A DNA stretch of 64,000 nucleotides from an uncultured Allomuricauda sp. (GCF_947501165.1 NZ_CANMUU010000001.1:62001-126000), one strand, 5' to 3'. Numbered from the stretch's first letter, positions 9,901 through 18,597 are shown. Notes: a model not told the origin generated them from the letters alone. A program made the numbers and translations.

Positions 9901-10312
9901 TGAGTATTTTGGTTTTTATGCCTTTGTTGAACCTTTTGTAGATGGGTATTTCAAGGTAGGGGAAACGGAAAAAGCCAGGGAACTGTATGAAAAGCTCAGA
10001 AAAGTATATCAAGAAAGGTTGGGTTATTACGCTGCTGCACCACTGGACGAACAATATGAAAAGATTGATGATATCCTGTCGGACATGCAGGCATATCGAC
10101 GTAATATTGATATTCTTATTGAAAACGACGACAGGGACTACGCCGAAAAAGAAACCATAACCTTCAACACTTTTATTGATAAGTTCTCACAATTTGTGGG
10201 TGATGAAGAAGATGATTTCTTTGAAGAGCCAACTCCAGACCCTGATATGATGGATTCCGTTCCATTGGACAGTATAAACACCGTGGACACTATTCCAGAC
10301 TCTTTGCAGTAA
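6980..10312 (+). CDS. DUF2723 (GT117 / TMEM260-like) membrane glycosyltransferase
   Basis: A 1110-residue integral membrane protein. The first ATG (MFAKDFKKWDT) is preferred over the in-frame TTG six codons upstream. The N-terminus matches DUF2723: a first membrane helix, then EPTGSFWDAGEYIS, where the acidic residues sit in the first external loop as in GT-C glycosyltransferases, then LQVGHPPGAPL. Roughly ten or more membrane helices fill residues 10-330 and 540-660. The rest is a large soluble domain with a helical, repeat-like segment near 950-1050 and an acidic tail. The family is classed with protein O-mannosyltransferases (human TMEM260), so transfer of a lipid-linked sugar to exported proteins is inferred. 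Donor and target are unknown. Confidence 0.85.
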   Translation: MFAKDFKKWDTLLGWVSFAIAFIVYALTIEPTGSFWDAGEYISTSAKLQVGHPPGAPLLQMIGAFFAMFAFGDTSKVALMVNSVSIVSSAFAVLFTFWIITNMTRKMVVKKKPLTNSKAIAVLGSGLVGALTFTFSDSFWFNAVETEVYAMASFIMALLLWLGLKWTDSLEENRGNRWLLLICFLVGFTFGIQFMGFLAIPSIGLLYYFKKYQTTTVKNFLLANIVVITFLILVYKFSLTYVLKLFGWSEVFFINTIGLPFNSGTIIMGLLFIAAFYFGLRYTRKNQFYTGNTVVLCLMFLILGFSSWLMLPIRANAKTVVNENDPSDARSLLAYYNREQYPGVESPFYGAYYSDTFAPAGDDIDDRPKYEKDEKLGKYVIVNNYKNALQGPNAKHVGILPRLWSDQHAENYMRYFGTLEFRIKSEYISNNELREAVAQFKGAHAQGELDTDQYIRFLRDFSEYIEVEPPSLWQNIKYLFEFQFGYMYTRYFMWNFVGRQNDVQGRYDGNGNWLSGIDFVDSLRLGSQKNLPSDWKNNKARNTYFFLPLILGIIGIVFQISRNPKQFWVLFVFFMFTGLAIQFYTNPYIFQPRERDYSLVGSFFIFCIWIGLGVYGLFDEFRKLLSAKIAAPAITALCLLAVPLLMGFQNWDDHDRSGRYTAQSAAKAYLDSCQEDAGAILFTIGDNDTFPLWYVQEIEGYRTDVRIVNTSLFATDWYIDQMKRKAYESNPIPSQLTHDKYHYGSRDAIYHQPITDNRWSIKDFINWVGSDKPQTKLKYLFEKQGADLSQYPEGTLDIVYYPTNKIRIPVNKQNVLESGLVKEKDADLIVDYIDVDLPQSALPKNRILMLDLIANNDWKRPIYFSGGSFDKAEYIWMKDYLQLDGLVYKLVPIRTENRNSFEMGRIDSDLMYDIVKKWDWGNSGSTEIYHDPQTRSQGLSFRSNLARLTETLIAQNEIEKAKDVINIAMTNLPFEYFGFYAFVEPFVDGYFKVGETEKARELYEKLRKVYQERLGYYAAAPLDEQYEKIDDILSDMQAYRRNIDILIENDDRDYAEKETITFNTFIDKFSQFVGDEEDDFFEEPTPDPDMMDSVPLDSINTVDTIPDSLQ

Positions 10313-10407
10313 CCCATTTTTTCACAAGTTTTATTATTCCTTTGCTCCAAAGGAAAGCTTAAGCAATTTTGTTCGACTACATCACAATAACAAAATGCAA
10401 TTTAGTG

Positions 10408-11052
10408 ATGACACTTACAGAAGAACTTACACAAAGACGGAAGAACTCGGCTAAGGCTATCCCGCAGGATAAATACCAGGTGATGCAACAGAGTACCCAA
10501 GAGTTATTGGATGCAAAACTTTCCACCAGTGCAGTTAAAACTGGGGATACATTACCAGACTTCACGCTTCCAGATGAAAACCAAAATGAAATCACCTTAA
10601 ATCAAATCCTTCAACAAGACTATTTGATTATATCTTTTTACCGAGGGGGTTGGTGCCCATACTGTAACATGGAACTCCGTGCTTTGCAGCAGTTTTCTGA
10701 AGACTTTAAAAACCTCGGTGCCAACCTTGTAGCCATTTCCCCTGAAACTCCAGATAACTCGTTGACCACTTCAGAAAAAAATGAACTCCAATTCAAAATA
10801 CTAAGTGATATTGACAATCAATATGCCAAGGAATTGAATCTTGCTTTTCAAATGCCCGAAGACTTAAAAGACGTTTATCATTCTTTTGGACTACATGTAG
10901 ATGAACACAATGGAAACAGTAATTACGAGCTACCCATGCCGGCAACTTACGTTATTGACAAAAACAAAAACGTGATTTATGACTTTGTTCCAGAGGATTA
11001 TACACAAAGACTTGACCCAAAGGAAATTTTGGAATTTCTGAAAGGTCGTTAA
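10408..11052 (+). CDS. peroxiredoxin-like (AhpC/TSA family) protein
   Basis: A 214-residue cytoplasmic protein using the ATG at 10408; the in-frame TTG at 10369 would add 13 unlikely residues. The redoxin fold starts with GDTLPDFTLPDENQ, and the active-site segment is GGWCPYCNMELRAL with cysteines at 83 and 86. This is the PRX-like group, with a thioredoxin-like CxxC in the place of the usual TxxC. It is expected to reduce hydroperoxides or act as a thiol oxidoreductase. The N-terminal 30 residues are helical (EELTQRRKNSAKAIPQDK). It lies alone after the DUF2723 gene. Confidence 0.85.
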   Translation: MTLTEELTQRRKNSAKAIPQDKYQVMQQSTQELLDAKLSTSAVKTGDTLPDFTLPDENQNEITLNQILQQDYLIISFYRGGWCPYCNMELRALQQFSEDFKNLGANLVAISPETPDNSLTTSEKNELQFKILSDIDNQYAKELNLAFQMPEDLKDVYHSFGLHVDEHNGNSNYELPMPATYVIDKNKNVIYDFVPEDYTQRLDPKEILEFLKGR

Positions 11053-11103
11053 GCAGTAAAAAATTGAATAAGGGCCTGCTCAGCAATGTGCAGGTCTGTT
11101 ACT

Positions 11104-11400
11104 TTAGGTGTATTCGTTTAAAATACCAATAAGGGTGTTGGCATCTTGTTCGCCACTCTGCCGCCAGACCATCTCACCTCTTTTATAAATCATAAGCGTA
11201 GGAAGTCCCTTGATGCGGAGTGCTTGCGAGAGTTCTTTATTCTTATCAACATCAATTTTAATCACTTTTCCCTTGTCTCCCAATGCTGCGGCAACATCAC
11301 GAAGAACCGGATGCATGGAGGTCGAGGGCTCATTCCATTCTGCATAGAAATCCAGCAGAACGGGCACATTCAAATCGATAAGTTCACCAAATTTGGACAT
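11104..11400 (-). CDS. thioredoxin-fold protein without the CxxC active site
   Basis: A 98-residue, single-domain thioredoxin fold: a first strand PVLLDFYAEW, a helix, KVIKIDVDKN, and the cis-proline segment GLPTLMIYKRGE (Pro about 67). The active site that normally reads WCGPC reads WNEPS at 22-26, so both catalytic cysteines are replaced (Asn23, Ser26). It can therefore not be a thiol-disulfide reductase and may be a binding or scaffold protein. The rest of the fold is intact and there is no frameshift, which argues against a decaying gene. It stands on its own, convergent with the peroxiredoxin gene. Confidence 0.85.
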   Translation of the reverse strand: MSKFGELIDLNVPVLLDFYAEWNEPSTSMHPVLRDVAAALGDKGKVIKIDVDKNKELSQALRIKGLPTLMIYKRGEMVWRQSGEQDANTLIGILNEYT

Positions 11401-11491
11401 AAGCGTACGTTGGGTTTGTAACTCAAAAGTAAGAAAATTTGTTAAAATTAACTTGGACGCTAGCTATACAAGGGCTTCAGCTACGTTAAAT

Positions 11492-12724
11492 TCAAGTTAA
11501 AGATTTCTTTATAAGGGTAATCACGGAAATCTCAGGCCAAATCCCAAACCTTCCTGGGTATCCAATAAATCCAAAACCTCTATTCACATTAATAAACTGT
11601 CCTAACTCTTCATAAATTCCAGCCCAGTACTTGTAGCGCCATTTTACCGGACTCCATTTGACCCAACCTGGAATTTCAATTCCAAATTGCATGCCATGGG
11701 TATGACCACTTAACGTTAAGTGATAGTGGTAATCATCTTGAATGACTTGCTGTTCCCAATGGGATGGGTCATGGCTCATCAGAATTTTAAAGTCCTTGCC
11801 ATCTATTCCTTCGACCGCTTTTTTTAGGTCTCCTGCTTTTTTGAATCCTCCTGCGCCCCAGTTTTCAACCCCAACCAAGGCAATCTTGTTCCCATCTTTT
11901 TCCAAATAGCGATGTTCGTTCAACAATAAATCAAACCCCATACCCCTTTGCAAATCTTTTAAATCCTGAAGGTTTTGGGCTTTAGCCTCTGGAGAAGGCC
12001 ATGCCGCATAATCACCATAATCATGATTACCTAAAATGGAATATTTACCATCTTTCGCCTTGAGTGTTCCAAAAAGTTCCGTCCAAGGCTCCATTTCTTC
12101 AGCCTTATCGTTAACCATATCCCCTGTAAAAAGGATTACATCACTTTTTTGTTGATTGATTAAATCAATTCCATATGCCACCTTATTATAATCATCAAAA
12201 CTACCGCTGTGCACATCCGAAATTTGGGTTATCTGATATCCATCAAATGCATCGGGCAAATCCTCAAACTCCAAGGCATATTTCAACACCTTATAATTGT
12301 ACTTTCCTTTGTACATGCCATAGAGCAAAGCTCCAAAAGGGAGTGCTCCCAAACCTAAAGCCAAAGTGCTTACAAATGCTCTTCTTGAAGGAAGATATGT
12401 TTGGTTTTCAGAAATGCCACTTATTCTTCGATATCCCCCTACAAATAATCGGACGATATCTTCCAAAATCATAAAAGACCCGAGCACCAATCCCAAAGCA
12501 AAGAATGACATAAAAATCCCTCCAGCAATTGCGGTAGATGGACTCATGGCCGAGCCGGGTTGGTAAGAATTAAGCTTAACTATAAAATATACCCAAGCAC
12601 CTAAAAACAAAATACCATAGCCCCATTGAGCCCACGGATTTTTGAACAAGGTTCTAAAGGCCTGGAATCCATAAAAGGCCGAAAAAATGTAAAAAATGGA
12701 AAGAACAATAAAAAAGCGTGGCAT
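11492..12724 (-). CDS. membrane-anchored metallophosphoesterase
   Basis: A 410-residue protein. The N-terminal part holds about four hydrophobic helices (residues 3-25, 32-50, 63-90, 116-137). The catalytic calcineurin-like domain follows with all metal-binding motifs: DVHSG near 170, GDMVND near 200, GNHDYG near 232, SHDPSHW near 315 and SGHTHGMQFG near 338. The domain faces the periplasm by topology. It resembles YkuE/YaeI-type enzymes, whose relatives hydrolyse lipid pyrophosphates such as UDP-diacylglucosamine, but the substrate here is not determined. It stands alone. Confidence 0.9.
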   Translation of the reverse strand: MPRFFIVLSIFYIFSAFYGFQAFRTLFKNPWAQWGYGILFLGAWVYFIVKLNSYQPGSAMSPSTAIAGGIFMSFFALGLVLGSFMILEDIVRLFVGGYRRISGISENQTYLPSRRAFVSTLALGLGALPFGALLYGMYKGKYNYKVLKYALEFEDLPDAFDGYQITQISDVHSGSFDDYNKVAYGIDLINQQKSDVILFTGDMVNDKAEEMEPWTELFGTLKAKDGKYSILGNHDYGDYAAWPSPEAKAQNLQDLKDLQRGMGFDLLLNEHRYLEKDGNKIALVGVENWGAGGFKKAGDLKKAVEGIDGKDFKILMSHDPSHWEQQVIQDDYHYHLTLSGHTHGMQFGIEIPGWVKWSPVKWRYKYWAGIYEELGQFINVNRGFGFIGYPGRFGIWPEISVITLIKKSLT

Positions 12725-13069
12725 GCCAATTTTTTTGTAAAGGTATTTTTTTAAGGTTGTTCTACTTGTATTCTTTAGAAGTTTTTAACCTACCGTAAGA
12801 ATTAGACGAAAAATCGAAGCTTTTGTTACTGCCGTGCAGATTCCAATTGGAGGTTCCAAGATATCTTACAAGCAAGTTAAAAAAAGGGAGCATTGGGAGT
12901 AGTATTTCTTACATTTTACTTTTGGTCTACTCAAAACCCTATGTGCAATAGCCTCTTGCTGCCAAGAATGAATTGACACGTACTTCTACCAACATATTGC
13001 TATATTTAGTCGGGTTTAAAACAAGTAGCCTACGTTCATTTGATTATCAATAAACAGAGTAAAAAAACT
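12725..13069. other. intergenic region without recognised features
   Basis: About 345 bases between divergent genes (metallophosphoesterase and a membrane protein). I found no good ORF, hairpin, tRNA or full promoter match; it presumably holds both promoters. Confidence 0.5.
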
Positions 13070-14368
13070 ATGTCTGAACAAATTGAAACCAAATCCCAAG
13101 AGAAAAGTTGGTTAAACCGTTTAAAGGAAGAAAGCTGGGAAGCTGAGCTATTGGTTTCTGCCGTTGCCATCTTTGCTATTTTGAAGAGTTTTGGAGCTAT
13201 CGACTGGCTGGTCATCGAATTCATAGATAATCTAGACCCCTCACAATATTTGATTGGCTATGCAGTGGTAGTCTGCGGTTATTTGGCTGTAGGTGTTCTT
13301 GCATGCATGTTTATTATCCATTTTGTATTAAGAGCGTATTGGATAGGACTGGTGGGCTTGAACTCGGTCTTTCCAGACTATAGTCTGAAGGACAGTGTTT
13401 ATTCATCTATTTATACCGAAAAGCTGCTTCAAATTCTTCCAAAGCTTCCAAAGACCATAGCCAAGGTGGATGAATTGTGCAGTGTGATTTTTTCAGCCGC
13501 ATTTTCCTTAATGATGATTTATCTCTACTTCACATTGGTAGCCACACTCTACTTGATTATTTTCAATCTGCTCAAAGACCTTGTCCCTTATTGGATTTTG
13601 CTAATTCCAGCTTACATTATCGGATTGATATTTATAATTGGTGTTCTAATTAGTATCCCAGCGAACATGAAAAAGAATCACCAAAAAAAAAGATTACAAC
13701 ATATTTTCTTTGTGTATTCCAGCTTTGGAAACAAACTATTATACGGCCCTTTGTATAAAAACATCATGCAGATATTCATGATCTTCGGGTCTAACTTTAA
13801 GAGGAAAAAGAGTTTGGTTCGCTTGGTCATTGTGATGTCTTTGGCAGGAGTATGTTTTGGTGGAATTCGTATGGGGCAATCCAATTACGGATATCTAATC
13901 GTGGGGCTAGAAAACACAGATACTACAAGAATCGAGAATTCTTATTATGCCACTACGAATACTTCTGACTTTCTTCTAACTCCAGAAATTCAATCGGATA
14001 TTATTGATTCAAAAGGCATAAAGCTGTTCGTTCCCATTATGGAGCATGAAATTAGAAATCTTTCACAGGTTTGTGACTTAAAAGAGTATCCAAAATTTAA
14101 AAAATTACCTGATAACGAACGTCAACAAAAAAGACAGGAATACCTTGATTGCTATCAAAAAAAACATGTAATCAGAATCGACGAAAAAGTTATACCTACA
14201 GAATTCATAAAAGCAGACCATCCTGTAACACAGCAATTTGGTATAATAACTTACATGAATACAGCCGATATGAAAAAAGGAATGCACATGCTCCAGATAG
14301 AGAAAACACTATCTGATACGAAAAAGTTAATATGGAAAATCCCATTTTTCATTGTCGAAACAAAATAG
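13070..14368 (+). CDS. membrane protein of unknown function
   Basis: A 432-residue protein using the ATG at 13070; a TTG ten codons upstream is in frame. I do not recognise the family. It has about five hydrophobic helices near residues 31-55, 65-95, 145-180, 190-215 and 255-275. After a last helix near 265, the C-terminal 150 residues form a soluble domain (GYLIVGLENTDTTRIENSYY onward). That domain includes charged segments such as KKLPDNERQQKRQEYLDCYQ. The arrangement suggests a polytopic inner-membrane protein with a periplasmic tail. It lies just upstream of polA with a 71-base gap. No function is proposed. Confidence 0.75.
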   Translation: MSEQIETKSQEKSWLNRLKEESWEAELLVSAVAIFAILKSFGAIDWLVIEFIDNLDPSQYLIGYAVVVCGYLAVGVLACMFIIHFVLRAYWIGLVGLNSVFPDYSLKDSVYSSIYTEKLLQILPKLPKTIAKVDELCSVIFSAAFSLMMIYLYFTLVATLYLIIFNLLKDLVPYWILLIPAYIIGLIFIIGVLISIPANMKKNHQKKRLQHIFFVYSSFGNKLLYGPLYKNIMQIFMIFGSNFKRKKSLVRLVIVMSLAGVCFGGIRMGQSNYGYLIVGLENTDTTRIENSYYATTNTSDFLLTPEIQSDIIDSKGIKLFVPIMEHEIRNLSQVCDLKEYPKFKKLPDNERQQKRQEYLDCYQKKHVIRIDEKVIPTEFIKADHPVTQQFGIITYMNTADMKKGMHMLQIEKTLSDTKKLIWKIPFFIVETK

Positions 14369-14439
14369 TTCCGTTTCTACATTTTCCCTACTTTTAAAGA
14401 CTGCCATCTGATAATTATAAACTGACGATTAAATATAGT

Positions 14440-17286
14440 ATGTCTGACCAAAAACGACTTTTTTTACTGGATGCTTACGCCTTGATTTTTAGAGGATATT
14501 ATGCCTTGATAAAAAATCCAAGAATCAACTCCAAGGGAATGGACACCAGTGCCATTATGGGATTTATGAATTCCCTTTTCGATGTAATCAAACGCGAGAA
14601 ACCAGATCATTTGGCCGTAGCATTTGATAAGGGCGGTAGTGTAGAACGAACAGAAATGTTCGAGGAATACAAAGCCAACAGGGATGAAACCCCCGAAGCT
14701 ATAAAAATTGCAGTTCCCTACATCCAATCCATTTTAAATGCCATGAAAATTCCAGTTGTGGAATTGGAAGGCTATGAAGCGGACGACCTTATTGGTACCT
14801 TGGCCAAACAAGCTGAAAAGGAAGGGTTTAAAACCTTTATGGTCACTCCAGATAAAGATTTTGGGCAGTTAGTCTCCGAAAATATCTTTATGTACCGCCC
14901 GGCCAGGATGGGCAATGGCATTGAGATTTGGGGTATTCCTGAGGTGCAAAAACGCTTTGGAGTACAACGCCCGGAACAGGTCATAGACTATCTGGGGATG
15001 ATGGGTGATGCTAGTGACAATATTCCAGGATTACCGGGTGTTGGAGATAAAACTGCAAAAAAATTCCTTACCGACTTTGGTTCTATGGAAGAACTTTTGG
15101 CCAATACGGACCAACTAAAAGGTAAAATGAAAGAAAAGGTGGAAGACAATGCTGAACTGGGTCGTCTTTCTAGAAAACTGGCAGAAATCAAAATAGATTG
15201 CGATGTTACTTTTGACGCGAAGGATTTTGAAATGTGCCCACCTGACAGTCCTAAAGTCCAGGAAATTTTCGAGGAATTGGAGTTCCGAAGATTGAAGGAA
15301 CAATTTATCAAAATCTTTTCGGGTGAAGCCGAGGCAGAGATAAAGGCAAGTGGTGCAAAACCTTCTGCAGTATTACCTCAAGGTGAGGCAAAAATAGCCG
15401 GAAGCGGACAATTCACACTTTTTGGAGGTAATCCTTCAGAAGCAGCCGCAACCGTAAAAGATGAAAATAGCAGAAAAACCGTAAAGGATGTACAACATTT
15501 CTACCAAACCATAGAAAAGGGATTGGGAATGGAACTATTTCTTCAAAAGTTGATGGCACAAACTTCGGTTTGTTTTGATACGGAAACTACATCCCTTAAT
15601 CCGTTAGAAGCCGAATTGGTAGGTATTGCTTTCAGCTGGGAAGCAGGTAAAGGTTTTTATGTACCCGTTCCAGAAGATCAAGGGGCCGCACAGGAAATCG
15701 TGGAACAACTAAGACCCTTTTTTGAATCAGAAGCCATTGAAAAAGTGGGGCAAAACTTAAAATATGACATCAAAGTGATGCAGAACTATGATGTTGAAGT
15801 GAAAGGAAAGCTTTTTGATACCATGTTGGCCCACTACCTTATCAACCCAGATATGAGGCACAATATGGACGTGCTTTCTGAAACTTATCTGAACTATACC
15901 CCTGTTTCTATAACTGAGCTCATCGGAAAAAAAGGGAAAAACCAGCTGAGCATGCGCCAGGTTCCTCTAGATAAACAAACTGAATATGCTACCGAAGATG
16001 CAGATATCACATATCAATTGGCACAACACTTCAGACCAGAGCTTTCAGAAGCCAAAACCGACAAGCTTTTCGAAGAGATAGAAGTCCCCTTGCTCCGTGT
16101 TTTGGCGGACATGGAAAGTGAAGGCATAAATTTGGATGAAGATTACCTTAATGGCCTTTCCACTGAATTGGATGCCGATATCAAAACCTTGGAAAGCAAA
16201 ATCTACGAACAAGCCGGGGAGCAGTTCAATATTGCCTCTCCCAAACAATTAGGAGAAATACTTTTTGGCAAAATGAAATTGGTGGACAAGCCCAAGAAAA
16301 CTAAAACAGGTCAATTTTCCACATCAGAAGAAGTGTTGTCCTATCTGGCAAAGGACCATGAAATCATTCAAAACGTGCTGGACTTTAGGGGACTCTCCAA
16401 ACTAAAAAGTACCTACGTGGATGCCCTTCCAAACGAAGTACAAAAACACAGCGGTAGGGTTCATACAGACTACATGCAAACTGTTGCAGCAACAGGAAGA
16501 CTGAGTAGCAACAATCCCAATCTGCAAAATATTCCCATTAGAACCGAACGGGGGCGTCAAGTGCGGAAAGCCTTTGTACCCAGGGATGAGAACTACGTTT
16601 TGTTGGCCGCGGATTATTCCCAAATTGAATTGCGAATCATTGCGGCCTTAAGTGAAGAAGACACCATGATTTCGGCCTTTAAAAACGGAGAGGATATTCA
16701 TGCCTCAACAGCTTCAAGAGTTTTCAACGTTCCTATTGATGAGGTAACTCGTGAACAACGAAGCAATGCAAAAACCGTGAACTTTGGAATTATTTATGGG
16801 GTTTCTGCATTTGGATTGAGCAATCAAACCGATTTAAGTCGTTCTGAGGCCAAAGAACTCATAGACACCTATTATAAAACCTATCCAAAACTTCGCAATT
16901 ACATGAGCGAACAAGTGGACTTTGCACGAGACAACGGATATGTGCAGACCGTTTTAGGAAGAAGACGGTATTTAAAAGATATCAATGCTGGGAATCAAGT
17001 GGTAAGAGGTGCTGCAGAGCGTAACGCTGTAAATGCCCCAATTCAGGGAAGTGCTGCAGATATCATCAAAATTGCGATGATAAATATTCATAAAAAGCTT
17101 TCCGAAGGAAACTACAAAACTAAAATGTTGCTTCAAGTACATGATGAACTGGTTTTTGACTGCTACAAACCTGAATTGGAAGAAATGAAGACACTCATAA
17201 AAACAGAAATGGAAAAGGCCTACGAACTCGTAGTACCTTTGGATGTAGAAGTAGGTATTGGAGAGAACTGGCTCGAGGCCCATTAA
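14440..17286 (+). CDS. polA: DNA polymerase I
   Basis: A 948-residue enzyme for Okazaki fragment processing and repair. The N-terminal 5' nuclease domain covers 1-290 (FLLDAYALIFRGYYAL; EGYEADDLIGTLA; TPDKDFGQLV; GDASDNIPGLPGVGDKTA). The 3'-5' exonuclease domain covers about 365-560 and keeps the catalytic DTET near 379 and YATEDADITYQL, so proofreading is likely active. Polymerase motifs are A DYSQIELRIIAAL near 724, B RSNAKTVNFGIIYG near 774 and C QVHDELVFD near 900. The start MSDQKRLFLLDAY is conserved. It is followed after 11 bases by a small lipoprotein gene. Confidence 0.98.
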   Translation: MSDQKRLFLLDAYALIFRGYYALIKNPRINSKGMDTSAIMGFMNSLFDVIKREKPDHLAVAFDKGGSVERTEMFEEYKANRDETPEAIKIAVPYIQSILNAMKIPVVELEGYEADDLIGTLAKQAEKEGFKTFMVTPDKDFGQLVSENIFMYRPARMGNGIEIWGIPEVQKRFGVQRPEQVIDYLGMMGDASDNIPGLPGVGDKTAKKFLTDFGSMEELLANTDQLKGKMKEKVEDNAELGRLSRKLAEIKIDCDVTFDAKDFEMCPPDSPKVQEIFEELEFRRLKEQFIKIFSGEAEAEIKASGAKPSAVLPQGEAKIAGSGQFTLFGGNPSEAAATVKDENSRKTVKDVQHFYQTIEKGLGMELFLQKLMAQTSVCFDTETTSLNPLEAELVGIAFSWEAGKGFYVPVPEDQGAAQEIVEQLRPFFESEAIEKVGQNLKYDIKVMQNYDVEVKGKLFDTMLAHYLINPDMRHNMDVLSETYLNYTPVSITELIGKKGKNQLSMRQVPLDKQTEYATEDADITYQLAQHFRPELSEAKTDKLFEEIEVPLLRVLADMESEGINLDEDYLNGLSTELDADIKTLESKIYEQAGEQFNIASPKQLGEILFGKMKLVDKPKKTKTGQFSTSEEVLSYLAKDHEIIQNVLDFRGLSKLKSTYVDALPNEVQKHSGRVHTDYMQTVAATGRLSSNNPNLQNIPIRTERGRQVRKAFVPRDENYVLLAADYSQIELRIIAALSEEDTMISAFKNGEDIHASTASRVFNVPIDEVTREQRSNAKTVNFGIIYGVSAFGLSNQTDLSRSEAKELIDTYYKTYPKLRNYMSEQVDFARDNGYVQTVLGRRRYLKDINAGNQVVRGAAERNAVNAPIQGSAADIIKIAMINIHKKLSEGNYKTKMLLQVHDELVFDCYKPELEEMKTLIKTEMEKAYELVVPLDVEVGIGENWLEAH

Positions 17287-17297
17287 AATCAATAGTT

Positions 17298-17753
17298 ATG
17301 AAAATTCATCAATCAATTTTAGTTTTAATCAGCATCTGCCATCTAGGTTGTGAACCCAAAAATTCCGTTGACCAAGATGCACTAATGACATCAATTGAAA
17401 AATTCAATAAAGCCTTTTCCGAAGGCGATTTGAACATTCTCGATTCAATGACCACCACAAACTATTTACACACCAACAGCAGCTCCAAGGTTATTGGAAA
17501 AAAGGACTGGTTCAACTATTTGGAAAAAAGAAGTAAGCGTCTACAATCTGGGGAAATAGAAGTTTTGGACTATAAATTGGATGAAACCAAGGTTGAGTAT
17601 CACGGTAATTCAGCTATTGTGACTGGCAAGGTTACCGTGAAGGTTAAGGATAGTCTTGGCTCAAAAGAAAACCAATATCGCATTACCAATCTTTGGGTGT
17701 ACGAAAATGGTACTTGGAAGAGAGCCGGTTTCCATGATGGAAAAATAAAGTAG
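17298..17753 (+). CDS. NTF2-like (DUF4440/SnoaL-type) lipoprotein
   Basis: A 151-residue protein. Residues 1-18 form a lipoprotein signal peptide with lipobox HLGC (cysteine at 18). The rest is a DUF4440-type cone fold: ALMTSIEKFNKAFSEGDLNILDSM, then NYLHTNSSSKVIGKKDWFNYL, and strands ending LWVYENGTWKRAGFHDGK. Such domains bind small ligands or mediate protein contacts. No catalytic residues can be assigned. It follows polA by 11 bases and precedes a strong terminator, so it is probably transcribed with polA. Confidence 0.8.
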   Translation: MKIHQSILVLISICHLGCEPKNSVDQDALMTSIEKFNKAFSEGDLNILDSMTTTNYLHTNSSSKVIGKKDWFNYLEKRSKRLQSGEIEVLDYKLDETKVEYHGNSAIVTGKVTVKVKDSLGSKENQYRITNLWVYENGTWKRAGFHDGKIK

Positions 17754-17760
17754 AAATAAA

Positions 17761-17783
17761 AAAGGCGCCCTTTGGGCGCCTTT
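17761..17783. terminator. bidirectional terminator after polA-lipoprotein
   Basis: Stem AAAGGCGCCC / GGGCGCCTTT with a 3-base loop, followed by T residues on the plus strand and preceded by A residues. It also lies 21 bases beyond the stop of the small minus-strand gene at 17805. Confidence 0.9.
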
Positions 17784-17804
17784 TTCAAGTGTATTACATT
17801 TTAC

Positions 17805-17960
17805 TTACCAGCCAAAAGCCAGTTTTAATTTTGACTTTCGTGCTTTCTTCACTTCTCTTTCATTTGCTCCTTCACGGGCATCTTCTTCAAAGTGGGCAAA
17901 CATTTCCATTGAAAACGGATAAGCCTGCCATACGCTAGGATAATGTTTCAACTTTTTCAT
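17805..17960 (-). CDS. small basic protein of unknown function
   Basis: A 51-residue ORF starting at ATG 17960 (MKKLKHYPSVWQAYPFSMEM). A GTG start 17 codons further upstream is possible. It reads as a soluble, charged peptide with an aromatic first half and a Lys/Arg/Glu helix (ANEREVKKARKSKLKLAF) at the end. I recognise no family. Support for a real gene is the ATG start, sensible composition and the shared terminator directly downstream. It could also be spurious. Confidence 0.45.
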   Translation of the reverse strand: MKKLKHYPSVWQAYPFSMEMFAHFEEDAREGANEREVKKARKSKLKLAFGW

Positions 17961-18120
17961 GCTTCTTGTTTTAAGATAAATGAGTCGCAAAATTCCCCAA
18001 ATGCTTACCACACCAAAACAACAATATTATCCTATTTCTATGCTAAATTACCCGAAAATATGGGTTTTAAGAATTTGTTCAGATAAAATGACACAGAAAC
18101 AATAAAAGAACAGCCTATTT

Positions 18121-18567
18121 CTATTTGGAACTATAATTTTCCCCAATCTGGTCCAAAACATTTAAGAAGGTCTCAAATTCCATGACGTCGAGATTTTTAA
18201 TAGCCTGTTTACGAAGATTTACAGCATAGGGCAGTACCAAGTCGATAATCTCTTTACCCTTTAGGGTAAGCTCCAGCTTAAACCGCTTTTGGTCACCCTC
18301 AAATCGCGTTTTGGAAATCCAATACTTACCTTCCAGCCGACCAATAATTCGAGAGGTAGTTGCCCGATTGCGGAAATTGGTCCGTACGATTTCCCTCTGT
18401 GAGGCTTCATCCCCCAATTCATAAATACGATGCAGAACTACCCACTGCTCAATCGTCATATCCACCCCTAATTCTTCAAAGGTGCGTAGATAGGCATCTT
18501 GGATTTTCCGCAACACCAAATCCAGGTGCAGTCCAATTCCTGATATTTTGTCTATTTGATTAAGCAT
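18121..18567 (-). CDS. MarR-family transcriptional regulator
   Basis: A 148-residue winged-helix regulator using the ATG at 18567; a longer ORF reaches 18639 but would run through the promoter region. The MarR core is visible: LDLVLRKIQDAYLRTFEELG, then TIEQWVVLHRIYELGDEASQREIV, the recognition helix region NRATTSRIIGRLEG, and a wing with KTRFEGDQKRFKLELTLKGKE. It is divergent from hpd, with about 100 bases between, and the region holds two palindromes. It most likely represses the tyrosine/homogentisate degradation genes, with an aromatic intermediate as the ligand. This role is inferred from position. Confidence 0.88.
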   Translation of the reverse strand: MLNQIDKISGIGLHLDLVLRKIQDAYLRTFEELGVDMTIEQWVVLHRIYELGDEASQREIVRTNFRNRATTSRIIGRLEGKYWISKTRFEGDQKRFKLELTLKGKEIIDLVLPYAVNLRKQAIKNLDVMEFETFLNVLDQIGENYSSK

Positions 18568-18597
18568 TTTAACTGAATTTTTAGTCCTAAAGACTCT

